Positions 9,541 to 17,663 of a stretch of 64,000 nucleotides of DNA are shown piece after piece (position 1 is the first letter of the stretch; every line of letters begins with the position of its first letter). A program made the position numbers and the translations under genes. Source of the DNA: Intestinibacter bartlettii (GTDB lineage Bacteria > Bacillota > Clostridia > Peptostreptococcales > Peptostreptococcaceae). The DNA is taken from assembly GCF_000154445.1 (NCBI RefSeq), contig NZ_DS499569.1. One strand, 5' to 3'. Under the pieces are notes generated by a model, which searched no databases, was not told the origin of the DNA, and worked only from the letters and a program-made list of their open reading frames with translations.

Positions 9541-10119
9541 TTACTTTATATTATTTATTATTTGTTCATATTCTCTTCCAAAGTTACAGAAATCTTTTTT
9601 TGTTTTATACTCCTCGCTGTTATCATCTAAATTTATTATATTTAATCCTTCTTTTCCATTTAAAAAAACATCTATAAATTCCTGTTCTCTTACTTTAACC
9701 ATCTTTTTCACTTCAACTCCTATATCGAATTTTATAGGTTTATCTGAAGTATATGTAAAAATTCTACAAATTTCTTTATCTAAAAAATCACCACTACTTG
9801 TATCTCTTACTTGAGTTCCTTCATATTTCAAATCTTCAATTTTTAAATCAAGACCGATTTCTTCTTTAATCTCTCTTATCATTGCATTTTCTATATTTTC
9901 GCCAGAGTCTATATGCCCTCCAACAGTTATATCAAATAAAAGTGGGAAATCTTTAAACTCTGCCCTTTGTTGCATATATACAAATCTCCCGTCTTTTGAA
10001 TCCTCAATAGCCCAACAATTTACAACTTGATGAAGTAAACCTTTTCTATGGACATTTTTTCTTGTATCTTGACCAATAATCTCTAATTTATCATTAAATA
10101 TATCTAATATTTCTTCCAT
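9541..10119 (-). CDS. Nudix hydrolase
   Basis: This 192-aa protein has the Nudix box GGHIDSGENIENAMIREIKE followed by EIGL. That matches GX5EX7REUXEEXGU, the Mg-binding helix that cleaves nucleoside-diphosphate-linked substrates. The N-terminal half (LDIFNDKLEIIGQ...HRKGLLHQVVNCW) resembles the isopentenyl-diphosphate-isomerase-like Nudix subgroup (YfcD type). The substrate is unknown. It follows the macrodomain gene with a 31-bp gap and may be cotranscribed, which would pair two enzymes acting on ADP-ribose-like or nucleotide metabolites. Confidence 0.85.
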   Translation of the reverse strand: MEEILDIFNDKLEIIGQDTRKNVHRKGLLHQVVNCWAIEDSKDGRFVYMQQRAEFKDFPLLFDITVGGHIDSGENIENAMIREIKEEIGLDLKIEDLKYEGTQVRDTSSGDFLDKEICRIFTYTSDKPIKFDIGVEVKKMVKVREQEFIDVFLNGKEGLNIINLDDNSEEYKTKKDFCNFGREYEQIINNIK

Positions 10120-10150
10120 ATCAATCTCCCACTTTTTAATTTATTTTAAT

Positions 10151-10690
10151 CTAGCCTATATTATTAAGTTTTATTTTTAAAATTCTTTTGTATATTTCAT
10201 AATCTCTATCTCCAAAGCATACGAAACATACTTGATCAATTTTATCCCAATTCTTTTCAAGCATATCTATTACTGCATCATACGCTATACTTGTCGCTTC
10301 TTCTTTTGGATATCCATAGATTCCTGTACTTATAGCTGGAAATGCTATTGTTCTTAAATTGTTTTCAATCAAAACTTCTAGTGATCTTTCATAACAAGAA
10401 TAAAGTAGTCTATCTTCATTTGAATTTCCACCCTTATATATCGGTCCTACTGTGTGAATAACATATTTAGCTGGCAAATTGTACCCCTTAGTTATCTTTG
10501 CATCACCTGTTTCACATCCATGTAGTGTTTTACATTCTTCCAACAATTCTCTTCCTGCAGTTCTGTGTATCGCACCATCGACACCACCACCCCCTAGAAG
10601 GGATTTATTTGCTGCATTTACTATTGCATCTAATTTTAGCTTTGTTATATCACCTTTCACTATCTCTATCTTTTCTATAATATTTTTCAA
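10151..10690 (-). CDS. Macrodomain protein, probable O-acetyl-ADP-ribose deacetylase
   Basis: About 179 aa. Sequence features are GDITKLKLDAIVNAANKSLLGGGGVDGAIH near the N-terminus, HTVGPIY, and AFPAISTGIYGYP, the ADP-ribose-binding loops of YmdB/MacroD-type macrodomains. This class removes acetyl or ADP-ribosyl groups. The frame reaches back to a GTG at 10699, but that GTG is part of the GAGGTG ribosome site. TTG 10690 with 6-nt spacing is the better start. It is followed by the Nudix gene. Confidence 0.85.
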   Translation of the reverse strand: MKNIIEKIEIVKGDITKLKLDAIVNAANKSLLGGGGVDGAIHRTAGRELLEECKTLHGCETGDAKITKGYNLPAKYVIHTVGPIYKGGNSNEDRLLYSCYERSLEVLIENNLRTIAFPAISTGIYGYPKEEATSIAYDAVIDMLEKNWDKIDQVCFVCFGDRDYEIYKRILKIKLNNIG

Positions 10691-10755
10691 TGTAATCACC
10701 TCTTTTACAATATTTTACTATATTATTACTTTATTGAGCAGTTATTAATAAAAAA

Positions 10756-10896
10756 ATCTTTATCTTAAAGACCTTTAAAATGTAGATTTTTTTGAAAGTT
10801 ATCGCACTTGCTGCGCCAAGTGCTAAAAACACATATACGGAAATTATACTTATCCACAATCTATAGATAAATATAATTTCCTATGCGTTATAAAAA
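10756..10896 (+). repeat. Dispersed structured intergenic repeat, copy 1
   Basis: A roughly 140-bp noncoding segment has an inverted counterpart at 19093-19235. The two share an exact 36-nt block (10818-10853 here) and weaker similarity on both sides. Each copy folds into a small hairpin (GCACTTG...CAAGTGC here) followed by a longer imperfect one (GGAAATTATACTTATC with GATAAATATAATTTCC). No coding potential is seen. It could be a miniature mobile element or a conserved RNA/terminator structure. Confidence 0.75.
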
Positions 10897-10933
10897 AAAG
10901 ACATCGATATTAAATTATTATATCAATGTCTTT
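10897..10933 (-). terminator. Terminator after the FNT channel gene
   Basis: The stem AAAGACATcGATAT / ATATCaATGTCTTT has one mismatch and is followed on the minus strand by eight T. It directly abuts the intergenic repeat. Confidence 0.85.
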
Positions 10934-10950
10934 ATACTTAAAAGCTTAAA

Positions 10951-11748
10951 CTAAGCTACTTTATCCATTTTTGTTTCTTTTTTATCGCCACTTTTACCTA
11001 AGAAGTAAGTTCCTGCTCCTAAGAATAGTATTCCACCTACCATATTTCCTAAAGTTACGAAGAATAAGTTGTATACCATTCCTGAAATAGTTACTGAAGT
11101 AGCTCCTGATAATATGCATGTAGCGAATGTTATCATATTTGCGATGCAGTGTTCAAATCCACTTGTAACGAATGCAAATAAAGTTAAGAATAATATTATT
11201 AGTTTAGCTGTATCATCTTTTAATTTGTATGCAGCTAAAACACCTGAACAAACTAATATGTTACATAAAATTCCTTTGAAAAATAATTGATATGCTGTAG
11301 CATCAATTTTTCCTAATGCAGTATATTCAAAGTATTCAAGAGTAGTTCCTTTGAATAATCCAGTTCCTATGAATAAAAGTGCTATTAATATAGCCCCTAT
11401 AAAGTTTCCTAAGTAACTGTATCCTAAAACTTTACCACCATCTTTTATGCTAGTCTCTTTGCTCATAGCTCCAACGGCCATAACCATATTATTACTTGTG
11501 AATAATTCACTACCTAAAAGTATTATTAAACTAAGTGCTACTGAGAATGCCATTCCAACAGCAATTTTAGTCATTGGTGAATGTACATCATGTAAATATC
11601 CACCTACTGTGAAGATTAGTATATCTCCTAATCCTATAAATATTCCTGCGAACATAGCAGATACTAAGTATCTTAACTTGCTTTGATTTAAAAAGTCGAT
11701 TTTATGTCTAGCTTTGTGAGCTAACATACTTACTGTTTCTTGATCCAT
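10951..11748 (-). CDS. Formate/nitrite transporter family channel
   Basis: This 265-aa integral membrane protein has six hydrophobic helices and the FNT pattern (MFAGIFIGLGDILIF; LIILLGSELFTSNNMVMA; GYSYLGNFIGA; LVCSGVLAA; FVTSGFEHCIANM). Pentameric FNT channels move formate, nitrite or hydrosulfide. The sequence alone does not settle which, and clostridial members include an HS- channel. Start ATG 11748 has GGAGACAG upstream. It is a single-gene unit. Confidence 0.9.
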   Translation of the reverse strand: MDQETVSMLAHKARHKIDFLNQSKLRYLVSAMFAGIFIGLGDILIFTVGGYLHDVHSPMTKIAVGMAFSVALSLIILLGSELFTSNNMVMAVGAMSKETSIKDGGKVLGYSYLGNFIGAILIALLFIGTGLFKGTTLEYFEYTALGKIDATAYQLFFKGILCNILVCSGVLAAYKLKDDTAKLIILFLTLFAFVTSGFEHCIANMITFATCILSGATSVTISGMVYNLFFVTLGNMVGGILFLGAGTYFLGKSGDKKETKMDKVA

Positions 11749-11977
11749 TATTCTGTCTCCTCTAAAATTGATTTGTATAATTTCAACCTTATTATTCTAG
11801 CATAGTTTAATCTTGTTTTTCAATTATTTTTTATTTGATATTTTAGTATTTTTTGTATATCGATATTTAATATATTTTGAATCCACTTACAAACCCCTCA
11901 AAGAAAACATTTATTTCAAGTATTAGACAATATATGCTTAACTAATTTTTTAATACCTTATTTATTTAAATTATATG

Positions 11978-12021
11978 AAAAAAGGCCAATTTAAAACACT
12001 GTTCTAAACTGACCTTTTTTT
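11978..12021 (-). terminator. Terminator of proBA
   Basis: An imperfect stem (AAAAAGGcCAaTTTA with TAAAcTGaCCTTTTT) lies 23 bp beyond the proA stop. The 250 bp between this and the FNT start (11749-11977) hold only AT-rich promoter sequence. Confidence 0.8.
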
Positions 12022-12043
12022 GTTCATTTATTAAAATCTATAA

Positions 12044-13288
12044 TTATCTTATTTGCCCATCTCCAAATATGATGTATTTACTAGTTGTAAGTTCTTTAAG
12101 TCCCATTGGTCCTCTTGCGTGAAGTTTTTGAGTACTGATACCAATTTCTCCACCGAATCCAAATTCTCCACCATCAGTAAATCTTGTAGATGCATTTACA
12201 TATACTGCAGCTGCGTCTACTCTTTGTAAGAATTTTTGACTGTTTTTATAACTTTCAGTTACTATTGATTCTGAGTGACCTGTATTGTATTTATTTATAT
12301 GTTTTATAGCTTCATCAACATCTTTTACAACTTTGACAGCTATTATTAAATCTAAGTATTCTTGATGCCATTCAGGTTCTTCTATAACTTTAATATCATC
12401 TACTATAGCTTGAGCTTTGTCGCATCCTCTAACTTCAACACCATTTTCTCTAAGTGCTTTTACAATAGTTGGTAAAAACTCATTTGCTATAGATTCATGA
12501 ACTAATAATTTTTCTGCTGCATTACAAACACCAGGTCTTTGAACTTTAGCATTTAACACGATAGCTTTTGCCATTTCTAAATCAGCAGTTTCATCAACAA
12601 ATATATGGCAATTTCCTGTTCCTGTTTCAATTACTGGAACTGTTGCATTTTGTACAACTGATTTTATAAGACCTGCTCCACCTCTTGGGATTAAAACATC
12701 TATATAATTGTTAAGTCTCATCATTTCTCTAGCAGTTTCTCTTGATGTATCTTCTAATAATTGTACACAATCTTGAGGTAGCCCACTTCTTTTTATACCA
12801 GCTACTAATGCTTTTGCTACTGCTTTATTAGAATTTATTGCATCGCTTGCACCTCTTAATATAACAGCATTTCCTGATTTCAAACAAAGTCCTGCAGCAT
12901 CACTAGTTACATTTGGTCTTGATTCATATATTATTCCTAAAACTCCTATAGGAACTCTTTTTTGACCTATTTGAAGTCCATTAGGCATTTGCCACATATT
13001 TGTAACTTCTCCTACTGGATCTTGTAACTTTACTATATCAAGTAAGCCTTGTGCCATAGCTTCTATTCTAGAATCATCAAGTGATAATCTATCAAGTAAA
13101 GCATCTGTTATTCCTTTTTTTATGGCATTTTGTCTGTCTATTTCATTAGCTTTTATTATTTCTTCTTTTGCTTTTATAAGTTCTTCTGCCATAAAAGTTA
13201 AAGCTTCATTTTTTTGACCTGGCGAAGCTACACCTAATTCATAAGAAGCTTCTTTTGCCTTTTGTCCCATCGAAATTAAACTACTCAT
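12044..13288 (-). CDS. proA: Gamma-glutamyl phosphate reductase
   Basis: This 414-aa enzyme reduces gamma-glutamyl phosphate to glutamate-5-semialdehyde in proline synthesis. Diagnostic stretches are VLGIIYESRPNVTSDAAGLC, AVILRGASDAINSN, and the catalytic cysteine region KVQRPGVCNAAEKLLVH, all at the expected positions of the aldehyde-dehydrogenase-like fold. Length is normal. It follows proB by 15 bp, so the two are cotranscribed. No proC is in the window. Confidence 0.97.
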   Translation of the reverse strand: MSSLISMGQKAKEASYELGVASPGQKNEALTFMAEELIKAKEEIIKANEIDRQNAIKKGITDALLDRLSLDDSRIEAMAQGLLDIVKLQDPVGEVTNMWQMPNGLQIGQKRVPIGVLGIIYESRPNVTSDAAGLCLKSGNAVILRGASDAINSNKAVAKALVAGIKRSGLPQDCVQLLEDTSRETAREMMRLNNYIDVLIPRGGAGLIKSVVQNATVPVIETGTGNCHIFVDETADLEMAKAIVLNAKVQRPGVCNAAEKLLVHESIANEFLPTIVKALRENGVEVRGCDKAQAIVDDIKVIEEPEWHQEYLDLIIAVKVVKDVDEAIKHINKYNTGHSESIVTESYKNSQKFLQRVDAAAVYVNASTRFTDGGEFGFGGEIGISTQKLHARGPMGLKELTTSKYIIFGDGQIR

Positions 13289-13303
13289 AATATTCTACCC
13301 CTC

Positions 13304-14113
13304 CTATTTTTTTGCAGTGAATAAAGTTCCCACTTCTTCTCCTGATAATATATCAGAAATTATAGATGGTTCTTCTCCATTTGCAAGTACCATGTTTACA
13401 CCTGCATCTGTTGCTTTACGAGCAGCTGCAATTTTAGTTGCCATTCCACCTGTTCCTAAGCTTGAACCTGCTCCTCCTGCACATGCTTCTATTTCTTCAG
13501 TAATCTCATCGATTTGTTTTATTAGTTTTGCATTTGGATTTTCTTTTGGATTACTATCGTAGAAACCATCTATATCAGATAATATTATTAATAAATCTGC
13601 ATCTATAAGAACAGAAACTATTGCTGATAAGTTATCATTATCTCCAAATTTAGCTATATTCTCTAATTCGTCTATTGAAACTGTATCATTTTCGTTTACA
13701 ATAGGAATAATTCCTTTTTGAAGTAATAATTCAAAAGTACTACATACGTTTTGTTTTATATGTTCGTCTTCTATTACATCTCTAGTTAAAAGTACTTGAC
13801 CTACTGTATGTGAGTACTCTCCAAAAAATTTACTGTATATATGCATTAATTCACATTGTCCTATTGCTGCCAATGCTTGTTTCTCTCTTATATTTGTGGG
13901 CTTTTCTTTTAATTTTAATTTTCCAATTCCAACACCTACTGCTCCAGATGATACTAAAGTTACTTCTTTTCCTGAGTTTACTATATCAGCTAAAACTCTT
14001 GTTAATTTTTCAATTCTTCCTAAATTAATTTGTCCATTTGCATAAGTTAGTGTCGATGTTCCCACCTTAACTACAATCCTATTTGCATCTTTTATTTCTT
14101 TTCGAAAGCCCAT
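13304..14113 (-). CDS. proB: Glutamate 5-kinase, short form without PUA domain
   Basis: This 269-aa amino-acid kinase starts the proline pathway. It has IVVKVGTSTLT, LVSSGAVGVGIGKL, VNENDTVSID and GGMATKIAAARKATDAG. The family often carries a C-terminal PUA domain giving about 370 aa. Here only the kinase domain is present, a form common in clostridia. It is the first gene of the proBA unit. Confidence 0.95.
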   Translation of the reverse strand: MGFRKEIKDANRIVVKVGTSTLTYANGQINLGRIEKLTRVLADIVNSGKEVTLVSSGAVGVGIGKLKLKEKPTNIREKQALAAIGQCELMHIYSKFFGEYSHTVGQVLLTRDVIEDEHIKQNVCSTFELLLQKGIIPIVNENDTVSIDELENIAKFGDNDNLSAIVSVLIDADLLIILSDIDGFYDSNPKENPNAKLIKQIDEITEEIEACAGGAGSSLGTGGMATKIAAARKATDAGVNMVLANGEEPSIISDILSGEEVGTLFTAKK

Positions 14114-14316
14114 TTCATTTCTCCTTATTGTATATCTTTTATATTATTAAAATATTATTATTTATTATAACATATATTTTATTATAATTTTTCAATTAAT
14201 TATTCATTACTAGTTTTTTTAACTAACAATTAACTTTTGGTGTATAATATGTATATTAGGATATGATTTTTTTAATCAATAATTCTATATGAAATTCTAC
14301 AATTGGAGGTATAAAT

Positions 14317-14679
14317 ATGCTTAAACAAGATTACTTACTTAGACAGGTAGAAAGCTTAGCTATGTCATTATCAAAACTGTTCTTCAATAAAGATATGGTT
14401 CAATATAAATTAGAAGAAAAAGATAATCTTAGCGATACTGATATATTATATAGTAAATTAGGCAAATTAGTTTCAGAAGGAAAAATAAATGAAGCTGAAA
14501 ATCTATTATTTGATGAAATTGATAAAAGCAATATCGAATATCTTAGAGTCGGTATAGATTTTTATACTAATTTAAACAGACTTGAAGATAAGGTTTTAGA
14601 AGCTCATAATTATAGCAGAGAAGAAATTGAACAAGGTCTGCACGACTTATCTTCTGAATATGGTATTAACCTAAGTTAA
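14317..14679 (+). CDS. Small helical cytosolic protein (DUF6483-like)
   Basis: A 120-aa soluble, mostly helical acidic protein (MLKQDYLLRQVESLAMSLSK...). I think it belongs to the DUF6483 group of clostridial proteins, but this is from memory of the N-terminal pattern and its function is unknown. Start ATG 14317 follows AATTGGAGG. A TATAAT at about 14243 fits its promoter. It is convergent with the Argonaute gene, and the two share the bidirectional terminator between them. Confidence 0.6.
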   Translation: MLKQDYLLRQVESLAMSLSKLFFNKDMVQYKLEEKDNLSDTDILYSKLGKLVSEGKINEAENLLFDEIDKSNIEYLRVGIDFYTNLNRLEDKVLEAHNYSREEIEQGLHDLSSEYGINLS

Positions 14680-14681
14680 TT

Positions 14682-14713
14682 AAAAATCCTAGCGAAAATA
14701 TGCTAGGATTTTT
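14682..14713. terminator. Bidirectional terminator between DUF6483-like gene and Argonaute gene
   Basis: A perfect 12-bp stem AAAAATCCTAGC / GCTAGGATTTTT with an 8-nt loop carries T-runs on both strands, as expected between convergent genes. Confidence 0.9.
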
Positions 14714-14743
14714 AATTTATTATATAATTTTATATGTGTTATA

Positions 14744-16954
14744 TTATATAAAATGCAATATATTATTATCTACACTTTTAGGCATTAATTCTCTATGTGA
14801 ATATATTGAACTTAAATCTGCATAGTAAGTTGTTATTGGAAGTCTTGATTTCATTATACTACCTATATGCATAAAGCTTAATTTATATATATCTTTTACA
14901 ATGTCATCCATATTTTGATTTCCATACACCTTTTTAATTCTAAGCGGTCTTGCCATTCCCATATTTTCACTCGGATTTGTAGTTATTAAATATGCCTCAT
15001 TTTCTTTTTTTAAACACATTCCTATTTCTGTTATCCATTTTTTATTTTCTTTATCTCTATGATTGTAATTTTCATCGCTTTTTTCGAGCATCGCCATCCT
15101 GCGATTTATATTTTTAGTAACTTCAACATAATCAAATTTTATTTCCAGTGAGTTTGTAATCTCTTTAAGTAAATCTATATCTTCTCTATTAATTCCATCT
15201 CTGTGAAATACTATATGCTCTAATTTTTTATTATATGTATTTTTATATGCTTGTTTAGCTTCAAAAATTATATCTTTAAGAATATTTATTTGTATTTTTT
15301 CGCCACTTTGATGAGATGATATTGTTTTACTTTTTAGTACTCGTCCATCTTTGCCTATAACTTGTATAAGTCCTGCTGTACTCATATTATTTTCTCTACA
15401 TACATCTAGTCCAATATAACAATCTGCACTTAAACCATTTGCCAAAACCCATGGTTGAATCCCACTTTTACAGTATATTCCCAACAGTATATTTAAAAAT
15501 ATAGATTCTTTTCCTCTTTTATTATCAATCTTTGGATCACATTTTTTTATAGTGTCTAAATCCACAAATTGAGTTGGAATATTATTTCTTCCACCAAAGA
15601 TTTTTTTAAGTGTCTCATAATATTTATCTATATTTTCTTTTTCTAAAATAACTAAAACTGGGTTATTATAATTTTCAATTATCTGTATTATATTTAATTC
15701 AAATACATTTTCATTTTTAATATTTATTGGAGTCAAATTTATATAGCTTTTATCAGTATTAATCTCAACTCCTAAATCCTTGGATTTACTTATTATATCG
15801 TTTAAGAATGAATATACTATTTGATAATCTCTTTTATTATTTAAAATCTTAGGATCTATAAAATAATCTATTTCTATATTTTTTTGTTCATAACTTCCAC
15901 TTTTATTTAAACCGTACATTGCACTAAAATTAGATTCATTTTTTCCAAATTTTAATGCTGGCCTTTTAACTATATCTTTTTTATATCCTATTTTTTCAAC
16001 AATCATATTTGCTTTGTTAAATTTAACATACTTCGAATTTTTCAATATATCTTCTGCTAATTTTATACTCTCGCTCATATTTTGACTTGGATTCATTTTA
16101 ATATATTTATTACCCTCAATTATTCGTCTATTTCCTAGATTCTCAAATACACATATCTTTTTTAATCTATTTGGTATATATGGAAAAATGCTACCTTCTT
16201 TATTTTTTACAAGTACAGCTTTTGTATTTTTATCTAATCCTGATATAATATAGCTCTGCCCTTTATTTAAATAATACTCAATTATAGAACTTCTCATATA
16301 TTTATTTTCTTGACTTATGCTAAACGGTGCCATTTCTAAAAATTCATATGTTATATTATTGTAAAAGTCCTTTACTTTATCACCCTTTTGTATATTTCCA
16401 CACTTTATTTCTTCGTCTAAAGTTTTTTGATATTCAAATTCATGGTTTAAGAAAAATCCTATAATGATATCTTTTTTATCTATATTGACATCGAAATTCA
16501 ATTTTCTTCTTATAATCAAATTATCATTTAAATATATTGGTTTCCTCAAATATACAGCTGGATTTGCATTGCCTCTTATTTCATATTTATTTTGTTGTGC
16601 CCAAGTTGTATTATTATTTATATTATTTTTAATATCACACAAAAGAAGCCTCTCTAATATCTTTCTTTCGGTAGAATTATCTAAATTGATATTTCTATTA
16701 TCTGGTTTTACATCTATATCTTTATATTTTCCCCAATTTATTATGGGGTTAAAAGATGCTATTATATATTCATTAAAAACTATATTGGGATTTTCATTTA
16801 TTTTTTTTAATTCCTGCACAATGGCATAATTTTCACTGTGTCTTTCATTTATATCTTTTATTGGCATAGAATACAAAAATATTTTTATATCCTCGGGCTT
16901 TAATTCATTTTTAAATTCAGTTATTACATTAAATTCTCTATCTAAACTCACCAT
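14744..16954 (-). CDS. Long prokaryotic Argonaute, catalytically intact (DEDD)
   Basis: This 736-aa protein has the length and order of long-A pAgo nucleases: N and PAZ-like region (to about 300), MID (about 380-500) and PIWI (about 505-736). The catalytic tetrad is present with correct spacing: D517 (YIGLDVC), E552 (SGEKIQ, the glutamate finger), D586 (HRDG) and D713 (YYADL). A MID 5'-phosphate pocket of the Y-K-Q-K type fits Y446, K450, Q462 and K496. The C-terminus ends in a hydrophobic LHFI, also typical. Such proteins from mesophilic gut clostridia use small DNA guides to cut DNA and act against plasmids and phages. No nuclease, helicase or partner gene adjoins it. Start ATG 16954 has AAAGGAG upstream. 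Confidence 0.95.
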   Translation of the reverse strand: MVSLDREFNVITEFKNELKPEDIKIFLYSMPIKDINERHSENYAIVQELKKINENPNIVFNEYIIASFNPIINWGKYKDIDVKPDNRNINLDNSTERKILERLLLCDIKNNINNNTTWAQQNKYEIRGNANPAVYLRKPIYLNDNLIIRRKLNFDVNIDKKDIIIGFFLNHEFEYQKTLDEEIKCGNIQKGDKVKDFYNNITYEFLEMAPFSISQENKYMRSSIIEYYLNKGQSYIISGLDKNTKAVLVKNKEGSIFPYIPNRLKKICVFENLGNRRIIEGNKYIKMNPSQNMSESIKLAEDILKNSKYVKFNKANMIVEKIGYKKDIVKRPALKFGKNESNFSAMYGLNKSGSYEQKNIEIDYFIDPKILNNKRDYQIVYSFLNDIISKSKDLGVEINTDKSYINLTPINIKNENVFELNIIQIIENYNNPVLVILEKENIDKYYETLKKIFGGRNNIPTQFVDLDTIKKCDPKIDNKRGKESIFLNILLGIYCKSGIQPWVLANGLSADCYIGLDVCRENNMSTAGLIQVIGKDGRVLKSKTISSHQSGEKIQINILKDIIFEAKQAYKNTYNKKLEHIVFHRDGINREDIDLLKEITNSLEIKFDYVEVTKNINRRMAMLEKSDENYNHRDKENKKWITEIGMCLKKENEAYLITTNPSENMGMARPLRIKKVYGNQNMDDIVKDIYKLSFMHIGSIMKSRLPITTYYADLSSIYSHRELMPKSVDNNILHFI

Positions 16955-16971
16955 AGAGCCTACTCCTTTAT

Positions 16972-16989
16972 TTTAGATTTTAATCTAAA
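16972..16989 (-). promoter_or_regulatory. Palindrome upstream of the Argonaute ribosome site
   Basis: TTTAGATT-TT-AATCTAAA is an exact 8-bp inverted repeat ending a few bases before the AAAGGAG of the Argonaute gene. It could be an operator or a leader hairpin. The region upstream (16990-17300) is very AT-rich and shows no gene. Confidence 0.4.
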
Positions 16990-17304
16990 TATACTCCAAT
17001 CTTTGTAACAATTTCCTCTATATTTATTTTAGGGAAATTTTCTCCAAAACATACATTCTATAATAAATTTTTAAATTTTTTATCTTTACATTCCAAATCA
17101 TTTCAAATATATTTTTTTAATATAAAAGCTATTTTCTTCAGACTACATTTTATTTTTTCAAATTATAATTTATATTTTTTTATTTATTAAATTTGTAAAA
17201 ATCTTCAAAATAATATCATTTTTTAAATAATACTATTTTTTACAAAATAATATTTGACAAAATTTAACTAAAGTTATATCATCTATCTTACAAACAACAA
17301 ATCG

Positions 17305-17562
17305 ATAATCTGATGAAACTTTACAGAAGAGTTGTCAATATGACACACCGAAGGAGTAACGCTCTCAGGTACTTTATTTTAAAGTGGGACTGTAATGTAT
17401 AGGATACTCTGGAGAGACCTTTTTGATAAGGCGCCGAAGGGGCAAAAGCTATTAGCTAGCTCAATCTCTCAGGCAAAAGGACAGAGCTTTAACCGGAAGT
17501 TTTCTTCCGTCTATAATTTAGAATTATCCTATACTAAATCGAAAAGGTTTAGTATTTTTTTA
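17305..17562 (+). ncRNA. Tandem glycine riboswitch
   Basis: Two glycine aptamers lie in series. The first, degenerate one carries CGAAGGAG...CTCTCAGGT. The second carries GGAGAGACC, CGCCGAAGGGGCAAA and CTCTCAGGCAAAAGGACAGAG, the diagnostic core. GTATAGGATA (17397-17406) is exactly complementary to TATCCTATAC (17525-17534), extending the second aptamer's basal helix. The last four bases of that helix overlap the 5' arm of the downstream terminator, so glycine binding may favour read-through. The riboswitch precedes an alanine/glycine symporter. Confidence 0.93.
17531..17562 (+). terminator. Riboswitch expression-platform terminator
   Basis: The stem ATACTAAATC / GGTTTAGTAT (one G-U-type mismatch) with a short loop is followed by a run of T. 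Its 5' arm overlaps the extended aptamer helix. Confidence 0.8.
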
Positions 17563-17663
17563 GGCTTAATTCTTCACTAGAAATTATAATTTTATACTTA
17601 TCAACCTAGAATTCATAAAAGATTATTTGATTTAAAAATTATTACATTAAAGGAGTGTTTTTT

